Assembly (NCBI GenBank): GCA_902806595.1
Contig: CADCXC010000009.1
Coordinates: 2,108,001-2,172,000 of the forward strand
Direction of reading: 5' to 3'
DNA length: 64,000 nucleotides
Source of the DNA: Pyrenopolyporus hunteri
Lineage: Eukaryota; Ascomycota; Sordariomycetes; Xylariales; Hypoxylaceae
This document shows positions 51,121-60,962 of the stretch, piece by piece. A program made the position numbers and the translations under genes. The notes under the pieces were generated by a model that saw nothing but the letters and a program-made list of their open reading frames with translations, was not told the DNA's origin and did no database searches. Positions within the stretch are counted from its first letter, which is position 1, and every line of letters begins with the position of its first letter.

Positions 51121-54100
51121 AAAATTATTATAATTATCGTTATTATATTTATTTTTTTTATTAATATTATATTAATATTATTTTATATATTTAAAAAAAA
51201 TAATTTATTTCGAATTTATATTATAAACGTTTAATTTAATGTTATTTTTATTATTTATATTATTATATATATTATTATTTAAGGTGTTATTAATCGATTT
51301 AAATAATTAAGACATTTTATTTTTAATTATAAAACGATTTTTTTTAAATTTATTATCGTTATTATTAAATAAATTATTATTTTTATTATTTTAATATATT
51401 ATAATTTTTTTATTAACGAAATAATATTAATATAATTTATTTTTATAATCGTTAAAATTATTATCGTTATTATTATCGTAAGTTTAAAAGTGAAAATATT
51501 TATTTAAAATAAATAATTTATTTTTAAATAATTAAAATATTTACGAAACGAACGATATTATTATATTTTTAAAAGATATCGTAATATTATTATTAATAAT
51601 ATTTTTAAAAACGAAAAAAATAAATCGATTTGTTTTTAAAGTTTCGAAAAATCGCGTAATTATATTATCGAAGATTATTTATATAAATCGAATAAATAAA
51701 TATTTAAGATTTATTTTATAAAATTAATAAAATTTTTTATTATAAAATAAGGTTTTTTATTTATGTAACGATCGAAGCGAGTAAAATATATAAAAAATTA
51801 ATACGTAATTATTATTTTTTAATTTAAATATCGATATAAGTTTTTTTCGATTAAATATTTTATAAATGTCGATATATAAAAAAAAGGTGTTTTTAATATT
51901 ATTTATAAATAAAAAGGTTTTTTAATCGTAAATATTTATTTTATTATAAAAAAATTAAAATTTTTATTTTTTAAAAATTATATAAGTTTGTTTATAATTG
52001 TAATATAATTATGTAATTTGATAATATTTATTATAAAATATCGTATATTTTCGTTTTTTAATTTTTAAATATTTAATTTTATTATTAAAAACGTATAAAA
52101 TATCGAAATTATATTAAAATAAAAATAAATTATTATAAAAAAATAATTAATAATTGAAATTAAAAATTATAAAATAAAGTATTTAATAATTAATTAATAT
52201 TAAATCGAATAATTTAATTATAATATATTTATAAAATTTTCGAAAAGTCGAAAAATATAAAATTAATATTTTTTATTACGTAAAATATTATTAATTAATT
52301 GTATAAGTTATAAATTATTAAATTAATTAAAAGGATTAAAATAAAAATAATTTACGTCGTTTTTAATAATTTAAACGTTATTAATTAAAATATAATAAAC
52401 GTAATAATTTAAATTATAATCGATATTATTATTATTTAACGCGAAAAATTTTAAAAATAATTAATATATTTTAAAATAATCGAAATAATAAATAAAAACG
52501 AATATTATTTTAAATGATTTAAATTATATAAACGATCGAATTATTAAAGTTAACGGAGTTTAAAATTTTATATTAATATACGATAAAAAAAAAAAAAATA
52601 TTTACGTAAATAATGTGTAAAAACGTTATTTAAATATTTAACGGGGTTAATATCGGGACGTAAATTATATATATTTTTTCGTAAGTTATTTACGAGTTAC
52701 GTATTTATATTTTTTTTATATATTTATGTTATGTAAATCGCGAATATTAAATAACGTTTTTATTTTCGTATTTTTAATTTTATTTTTTTATTAATAACGT
52801 CGAATTATAATAAAAAGTTAATATTATAAATTATTAAATTTTTTTCGTTAAATTCGAAAATTTCGTATATTTTTAATATAGTATTTCGATATTTTAAATT
52901 ATTTAAAATTTTATTATATAAAAGTAACGAATATTTTTTTCGAATTTTCGATATTTATTATTTAAGATATTTTATTAATTTTTATTTATTATTTAATTTA
53001 TACGTATTTAATAATAAAAGATTATATTATATAATAATATATTACGTATATTATATCGTTATTAGGAATGTTTAATATAAAAATAAAAAAAAAAATAATT
53101 ACGAAAATAAAAACGATAATAATTTTTTTTTTTCGACGTTTATATTATTTAATTATAGTTTTTATATAAAAATATTTAACGATAATATTTTTTTAATTTT
53201 AAATAATAATAAACGATATTATTTTTATATATTTAAGTGATTAAATAATAAATTATATTTTTATAAATTATAATATAATTAAAATTAATTAATAGTTTTA
53301 TTTATAGGTTAAAAATATTTTATCGTTTTAAATTTCGAAAAATAAATATTTTTTAAAGGTAAAATAAAATTTATTTTACGATTATAGCGTACGTTACGAA
53401 TCGAAATATTTTATCGATTAAATATAAATAATTATTTTATTTCGAATATTGTTTTTATATTTAATTACGTTATAAATAATTAAAAATTTTTATTTATATT
53501 TTTAATTATTATTTTAATTTATAAAACTTATATTAAATTTTATCGTATTATTAAAAATATAATTAAGTTTGATTACGTTTATATAATTTTATTTAATATT
53601 AAAAAGTAGTTTATGGTAAATAATATATAGAAATATATAAAAAACGTAGTTATAATCGAAAAAAATAACATTTTATACGAAATTTATAATTTTATTTTAT
53701 TTTATTACGATATTTATCGATTTTTTAATTATAATAATTTATTTTTAATTTTAAAATCGAAATTTAAAACGAAGGATATATTTAAATTACGAATATATAT
53801 ATTACGTTATTTCGATAAAGTATATAATATTACTTTATAAATAATAAATTAATATAATAATATATATTATTTTTTTTTAATATATTTTTATAAAGTATTT
53901 TTTTATTCGATTTATTTAATTTTTATTTTTCGATATTATATTATTATTTTTTCGTAGCGTTAAAAATGTTAAATTTTTTATTTTTTTATCGAAATTTATC
54001 GATAAATATAAACAAGGTTTTATATAAAAAAATGTAAAAAATAAATTTTTTAAATTACGAATCGAATTTTTTATTACGTTATAAAGTAGTGGAAAACGTT

Positions 54101-55024
54101 TTCGAATTATATTCGAAAAAAATATTAATTACGAAAATTTAAATTATATAAAATAAATTAATAATAACGTATGTTTTGTTAATTTATTTAATATTAAATT
54201 TTACGAATTTTATTAAGATAATTTATATAATTTATATATTTTAAAAAATAATAACGAAAATATTTTAATTAATTTATTATTTAAATGATTTTGATTCGTA
54301 TAATATATTAATTAATTAAACGACGATATTAACGAAAATATTCGAAAAAATTTAAAATTAAAATTATTTTTATTTATTTTTAATATAGGAAGTAGCGATT
54401 AAAATATTATAAAATAAAAAATTACGAAAGTAAATATTCGTAGGATTAATTTAAGTTTTAATGTTTTTTATATCGAAGATAAATTTTTATTTTTATAACG
54501 GAAATAAATTTATTTTTAAATATAATAATTAAAGTAATTAAGTGAAAAATAATTAATAAATTTATTTCGTAAATTTATTAATTTACTTTTTAATTAATTT
54601 TATTTTTTTAAATATTTTTTATTTTTTAATTACGAATATTTATATTTTTTTTTTATAATTTTATATTTATTTTTAATTAAAATATATCTATTTTATTTTT
54701 TAAATATATATAAATATAAAATATAACGTATAATATAAAAAATTATTTTTATATTTAATTTTTATTATTATATTATTTTATAAATTATTTATCGTCGTAA
54801 AAATTTATATATATATAATTATATATTTAATAAATTTAAAATTATTTATTTTAATTAATAATAAATCGTTTAATTAAATTTATTAATTTATTAATTTATT
54901 ATAATAATTTTATTATAAAATAATATATTAAATGTCTTAAAATGCCTTGTAATTATAGTGAATTTAGCGTTTAAAAATATAATATAACGTATAGTACGGG
55001 CCTACTATGTAATTAGACTATGAG

Positions 55025-55052
55025 ACCATGAGTTTTAGCGGTTTAACGGTTT
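55025..55052 (-). repeat. Right terminal inverted repeat of the AT-rich block
   Basis: Inverted copy of 26858-26885 (27/28). The ~100 bp just inside this end (about 54940-55024) keep C outside CpG, so this terminus has escaped most of the decay and is the best surviving reference for the original end sequence. Confidence 0.9.
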
Positions 55053-55542
55053 AGGTCAAATGGCCCACCGTCGGTATCGTATCGAAGTACCTAGCCCTTT
55101 CATAATCGACCGCTACCGCCACTAGGAAGAACCTATTATTGCTACCCACTACCACCGCTACCTGCCGCTACCTGCTACCACCTGCTACTACCTGCCACTA
55201 CCTGCTACTGCATACCCTAACATCTCATAACTTTCCACTCGCTAGTGTCTACCGCCATCAAACTTCACGAGGCTCACCTTGCGTATATTAGGATATTTTG
55301 CACTGGGCTAAAGGGAGAAAAGACGAGAAAAAGAGGGGAGAAGGGAAGAAGAAAAGAAAAAGAAGAAAAAGATACAAACATTCATTCGATCAAGCATTCG
55401 CTCTCCCTATTTAATCCCCGTCGTCCGTGACCCGAGACACGGACAGAACCCCTCCTTTGGACGGGACGCCCAGGTGGGAACGGAGAGGTCATGAGAGAGT
55501 GCGGCGTTTGACTTCATTTCACTTGGTGAAGCAGCCACCAGT
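55053..55542. promoter_or_regulatory. Short gap between the AT-rich block and rsp5
   Basis: 490 bp that must hold whatever remains of the rsp5 promoter between the end of the block and the start codon. It includes the CTACCTGC-type tandem array (55141-55214) and a purine-rich patch around 55312-55372. No separate gene is seen. Confidence 0.5.
55141..55214. repeat. Imperfect tandem array, CTACCTGC units
   Basis: About seven imperfect units of 9-12 bp (CTACCTGCCG, CTACCTGCTAC, CACCTGCTACTA and so on). It lies about 90 bp outside the right end of the AT-rich block, mirroring the 9-bp array outside the left end, but with a different unit sequence. Confidence 0.75.
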
Positions 55543-58514
55543 ATGACTGCGAGCCGGTCTGAGCCCGGGCCCTCAGCGTGAGTTTATATCGAGAACGCCC
55601 CGTCCACTTTTTGCCATAGCGAAGAAAAGTCTATGGCTAGATCCGAGAAGTCGAAGCTGACGTTCAAGTCTGTCACCGCAGCCAACCAAACCTGCGAGTA
55701 ACGAGTACGTCTCCTCCGGTTCAAAATAATACAAAATATTGATCAGGATCCGGCTATCTATCTATATTATATATGTACGGGGTGGTCACGATAAATTACG
55801 TATACTTACTAGATTCGCATAGTCATCGCTGCCGACGGTTTGTATAAGCGAGATGTCTTCCGTACGTCAAATCGCCATCTTGCAATTCCCTGCGGGAGCC
55901 ATCTCCATTAACCTGATTGTCGAATTACAGGCTTGCCCGATCCCTTTGCCGTAGCAACGATCAACGGCGAACAAACGAAAACGACGACCGTGTCGAAACG
56001 TACCCTTAATCCGTATTGGAACGAAAGTTTCGATTTGTAGGCAAACATCTTCCCGCCACAGTCTTTATCTCTAGTCCCCGTACTCACACCCCTCTTTCTT
56101 TGTAGCCGAGCAACGGAAGATAGCATCTTAGCGGTGCAGGTTTTTGATCAGAAGAAGTTTAAGAAGAAGGATCAAGGCTTTTTAGGTGTCATCAATATCC
56201 GGATTGGGGATGTCATCGAGCTAGCGGAGGGCGCAGATGGTATGAATTATCTCGTAACTTCTCCCCAAATATACGCTTTCTCCGGGCTGACGGGCATCGC
56301 TTTTCTCCAGACCAGATGCTTACGCGGGACCTGAAAAGTCCACCGATAACCTCGTCGTCCACGGAAAGCTGATCATAAACCTATCCACCAACCTATCCAC
56401 TCCCGCCCGTCCTGCACAGCAACCTTCGTCGGCAAGCTCCAGCCGCCCGTCCTTGGCCCCCCAGGCGTCCACAGCTAGTACCGCTGCGTCCGAACGACCG
56501 ACTTCCTCGACCTCAGGCTTCAACGGGCTTCCATCGGGTGCGCAAACGGGCGCGCAAGTGACTTTGCCCATTAGGTCAAACGGCGCGAACGCACCCGCCA
56601 CAAATGGTAACGCCGCGCAGCCCCGATCGACAGCCCAGATGAGCCCCTTCGAAGACGCTCAAGGCCGCCTCCCCGCTGGCTGGGAGCGGCGCGAGGATAA
56701 CCTAGGGAGAACGTACTACGTAGATCATAATACTCGAACCACGAGCTGGAATCGTCCTACTCAGACAGGCACCTCTGCTGAAAACCGCGGCGAAAGAGAG
56801 GCCGCCACCCAAGTCGAACGCCAAAGACATCAAAACAGAACACTGCCAGAAGATCGTACTGGTGCTAACTCTCCAACGCTCCAGCAGCAGCAACAGCAGC
56901 CGCAGCCGCAGCAGTCCGGCGGTTCTCCACATAGCCCCGGCCAAGGGACTTTGATGCACACCGGAGCCACTAGTCCCGGCACCGGTGAGCTTCCGCCTGG
57001 TTGGGAACAGCGATGGACGCCCGAGGGCCGGCCTTACTTCGTCGACCATAACACTCGGACCACGACTTGGGTAGATCCCCGCCGTCAGCAGTACATACGG
57101 ATGTATGGTGGGCAGAACAACGCCAACGGCACGATACAGCAGCAGCCGGTCTCGCAACTAGGCCCGTTGCCCAGCGGCTGGGAAATGCGACTAACTAATA
57201 CCGCCCGTGTATATTTCGTGGACCACAATACCAAGACTACGACCTGGGACGACCCTCGATTACCGTCCTCCCTCGACCAGAACGTGCCGCAGTACAAGCG
57301 AGATTTCCGAAGGAAGTTGATCTACTTCCGCTCGCAACCCGCTATGCGGATACTCTCGGGGCAGTGCCATATGAAAGTGCGACGATCCCACATCTTCGAG
57401 GACTCGTTTGCGGAGATCTCGCGACAGTCCGCGACCGACCTGAAGAAGCGCCTCATGATAAAGTTCGACGGCGAAGACGGTCTAGATTACGGCGGCTTGT
57501 CCAGAGAATTCTTTTTCTTATTATCTCACGAAATGTTCAACCCCTTCTACTGCCTCTTCGAGTATTCCGCCCACGACAACTACACCCTCCAGATCAACCC
57601 GCACTCCGGCATCAACCCTGAACACTTGAACTACTTCAAATTCATCGGCCGCGTAGTCGGCCTGGCTATCTTCCACAGGCGATTCCTCGACGCCTTCTTC
57701 ATCGGCGCTCTTTACAAGATGATTCTGGGCAAGCCGGTTGTTCTCGCTGACATGGAGGGTGTAGATGCGGACTTCCACAGGAGTCTGCAGTGGATGCTCG
57801 ATAACGATATCTCCGGCGGTATTCTCGAGCAGACTTTCTCCACCGAGGACGAGCGCTTTGGCGTCGTGACTGTCGAAGACCTGATTCCGAACGGGCGCAA
57901 CATCGACGTTACCAACGAGAACAAGAAGGAGTACGTGGACCTTATGGTGAAGTGGCGTATCGAGAAGCGTATTTCGGAGCAGTTCCAGGCCTTCAAGGAG
58001 GGATTCCACGAGCTCATCCCTCAGGATCTTATCAACGTCTTCGACGAGCGCGAGTTAGAATTGCTTATTGGCGGTATCGCCGATATCGATGTGGATGACT
58101 GGAAGAAGCACACAGACTACCGCGGTTACACCGAAAGCGACGAGGTTATCCAGTTCTTCTGGCAGACGGTACGGAGCTGGGACGGAGAGCAGAAGAGCAG
58201 GCTGCTGCAGTTCACGACGGGTACCTCGCGAATTCCCGTCAACGGGTTCAAGGATCTTCAAGGTAGCGATGGCCCGAGGAGGTTTACTATCGAAAAGGCG
58301 GGAGAAATTGGTAACTTGCCAAAGGCGCACACTTGGTACGTATTCAAATTCCACTTCAAATTTCACTCCAGCGAGTGAAGTGTCATGCCATCTACAGAGC
58401 TAACGATCACGCAGCTTTAACCGTCTAGACTTGCCCCCGTATAAGACGCTGGAGCAGTTGCAGAGCAAGTTGACGACGGCCGTCGAAGAGACGATGGGTT
58501 TCGGCCAGGAGTAG
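55543..58514 (+). CDS. rsp5: NEDD4-family HECT E3 ubiquitin ligase Rsp5
   Basis: Seven exons: 55543-55577, 55682-55697, 55813-55861, 55931-56036, 56106-56239, 56316-58335 and 58415-58514, giving about 819 residues. The domain order is that of Rsp5: C2 (RIRIVIAADGLYKRD to VINIRIGDVIEL), three WW domains (LPAGWERRED, LPPGWEQRW, LPSGWEMRL), then a HECT domain with catalytic Cys in KAHTCFNRLDLPPYKT (about residue 787). Rsp5 ubiquitinates plasma-membrane and endosomal cargo through PY-motif adaptors. Exon 2 is a 16-bp microexon encoding QPNLR, supported by phase and by homologues. Exon 6 is the odd point. The expected acceptor at 56310 reads the conserved QMLTRDLK and then runs out of frame, while an acceptor four bases downstream (56315) restores the frame but replaces that segment with DAYAGPEK. 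The coordinates given use the in-frame choice. A one-base deletion in an A run at 56334-56337 is equally possible. Confidence 0.96.
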
Positions 58515-60962
58515 AAGCCATTGGGAGGGGAGCTGTGTTTTCCTCTTCGTCGCCGTTGCTGTCTGTATATAGAACGATGAAACGTTTGTTTTCCTCGGTA
58601 CGAACGAAGCCTGAAATTACGGACGGATTTTTGCATCTCCTTCAACGTGTCTTGTTCTATCTACTCCCCCGCCTTTCCCCCTTTTTCCTTTGGCCTTTGC
58701 CCTTTGGCCGTGCTGGGTGGGGGGCTTACTAGGAGAGAGGCTTAATAGGACTTATGATTATTATCGTTATCGTTATCTCGTCTTCTTTTTTTTTCTTTTC
58801 TTTCTTCTTTTCTGTTCCACTCTCTCTACCCACCTTTCTGTATCCCTCGCTCTCTTGGAGGGTGTATATCTTGATTGTCAGGGAGCGCGGGGAGAGGGAA
58901 TGAGAGAAGAGAAAATAGGAAAGAGAAGAAGGAAGTAAGGAAAGAAGAACAAGAGAATGCGACGGAAACTAGGAGCTGGATGGGGGTGGGGGGGAGCACT
59001 CGGGGACGGGTTCAAACGTTCGTTTTTTCTTATACATCGGACGGGAACGTGTATTGCAAAAACGAAATAATAGCTACCTACCTAACTAACATACGGTAAA
59101 CTGAAACCGACTTTGAGGTATTATAAATATCTGTCCCCTGGGTAGGCGTTCTGTATGGGTAGGTAGGTAGGTAAGACTTTGGTTAATGGAATAGGTATCC
59201 GCTCTTACGTACAGTCTTCTCGAGTGATATTGCTGTGTGTTTGGTAGGTAGGTTTTGCGTTTCTGTATAAGGTGACGCCGGACTTGAAGATGAGTATTTA
59301 CATGTACTTAATTACGCGCCCCTGATGAGTGAGGACTCTACTTAAATCATGTGCACGATATGAGGAGTGGAAAGAGGTTTCGTATATTAGGTAAAGTCAA
59401 CTTATCGACTATTCCCCAGCTCAGCTCTAACGAGAACACATTACCTAGTATATACCTAGTGATATCATACCTTCCTCACCCTCTATAACTTGGCCAGATT
59501 TCCAAATAGCGGATCATACATATATATATATATATATAGGTATGATATCTATAGATGTCACTTATATAATGTGCCTGATATATATGATCTTCGCTACCTA
59601 CCTACCTATCTATCTGCCTTATTTATATACATACTAGGTACCTAGGTATACATAGTAAAGACTCACTTCGCCTATCCATCGTCATATTATACTCCTAATC
59701 ACAGGTAGTTAAGGTGAACCAATACGAGATTCCATACACGCCTGTTTTATATAAGCTTAACATATACACCCTGGTATACCTCTATAGGTGGGTAACTCAC
59801 GGAGTAAAATCCCCGGCCTAGCCAAACTACGTAAGGGCAGAGATCGAACGGAACGGATCGGCCTGGAAACTTGACTCGACTTGTCTATACTAACCAATAC
59901 ACACAAAGCACATATGTGTAGGTACTCATCATAGACATACAATATATAGTGTGCACTTACTTACTAAATACGCCGTGCTCCGTATGCCAGCCTGAGTATT
60001 TACCTACATAGGTAGGTAGGTACCTATACGGCGCATTATATATGTCCTAAGTCCTGGGCATATCCCGCCTGGGTACCTAAATACCCAAGAGGTAGCTCAC
60101 CGGCGTTTTTTTACGTCCAATCACTTATTCCCCTCCTTACGCTGCTCCGTTCTAAGGGCTACGGCGCGTTATATCCTGGTTATACGGCTAGGGAGGCAAG
60201 GGGTAAGTAAGTTAAGTGAGTTAGGTAGGGAGGTAGTCAGGCACCTAAGATTTCCGAGACTTTATAAGTACGGGTACACATGAGTGTATGAGTGTCTTTG
60301 AAAATAGCTTCCATACCGAACTGCATTAATGTGGTATGAAGACGTATGTAGAGCTAGGACTTGCAAAAAAACAGACAAGAGCACAACGTAGACTGCGAGA
60401 GGAAACATGCAAAATCAGAACGGGCCAAGCATCGTACAAAGCATATTCGATAGCACAAGCTTCCAATTTTCGATAGTGTCTTTATACAGTTCGACATTAT
60501 AGATACAAAAACCGGGGCTTATGAGCCTGCGCGCGTCTTGCGACATCTCCCTCCTACCTATCGTTTGCAGGCTAGCTCGCGCGTTTCGGAGGGCAAATAA
60601 GTATATCAAAAACACAAATAACCGACAGTGCCTCCTCGCGCTGGCAATAGCCCTCTATGGTCTACCAGCAAATTGCAAATTGACCTGTCAACCTGACGCC
60701 ACCGTGCTTCCATGTCGACATTGATTGAAGTAATTTCGCAACCTAACAGATGCATCGCACCCCCCTTTGGACATATCTCGAAATAGAAGGGCTCAAAGCA
60801 AGGCAAGTCGTGTAATAAAAGGTGTATGGTAATCGTAACTCTTAGAATTCGGTATAGTCCAATAATAAAGAGAGCCGCCCGGTGCACCCCCGCAGTTGCT
60901 GCCAACTGGCTAATCCGCAAGAATGGACAGCGCTAGGCGCTGACGAGGATTCCTTTCGGATC
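58515..60962. other. 2.4-kb intergenic region between convergent genes, no gene seen
   Basis: This holds the 3' flanks of rsp5 and of the minus-strand zinc-finger gene. It is rich in short repeats: GGTAGGTAGGTAG at 59157-59173, (TA)9 at 59521-59538, CCTACCTACCTATCTA at about 59597-59614 and TAGGTAGGTAGGTACC at 60009-60025. Pyrimidine- and purine-rich runs (58780-58960) follow the rsp5 stop. No coding signal I can support. Confidence 0.5.
59521..59538. repeat. (TA)9 microsatellite
   Basis: Eighteen bases of uninterrupted TA, preceded by CATACA and followed by GGTATGATA, in the intergenic region downstream of rsp5. Confidence 0.85.

Larger units (their letters stand above)
26858..55052. mobile_element. 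28.2-kb RIP-degraded AT-rich block bounded by inverted termini
   Basis: Composition switches abruptly from normal to about 85-90% A+T at the left end and returns near 54940 on the right. The outermost 28 bp on the two sides are inverted copies of each other. Inside there is no open frame longer than about 75 codons with protein-like content, so any genes have been destroyed by C-to-T decay. This is seen directly. From knowledge of fungi, RIP acting on repeats is the usual cause of such blocks. I infer an inserted large terminal-inverted-repeat element, a Starship-like cargo element, or a nest of transposons whose outer member supplied the ends. Remaining C is almost all in CpG, and the + strand has lost far more C than G. 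A centromere core is a less likely alternative because the block is short and has neat inverted ends. Confidence 0.6.

Noticed and set aside
26858..55052. A nuclear copy of mitochondrial DNA
   Set aside because: The block is AT-rich like fungal mtDNA, but it is full of CpG, has no rRNA, tRNA or respiratory-gene traces that I can see, and has a one-strand C deficit.
26858..55052. Centromere core
   Set aside because: AT-rich gene-free DNA would fit, but known Sordariomycete centromeres are usually longer and do not end in a matched inverted repeat. Kept only as a minor alternative.
58515..60962. Small genes in the rsp5 3' region (58535-59099, 60415-60920)
   Set aside because: Frames are short, overlap on both strands and are dominated by Arg/Ser/Lys or Phe/Leu runs from simple-sequence DNA.
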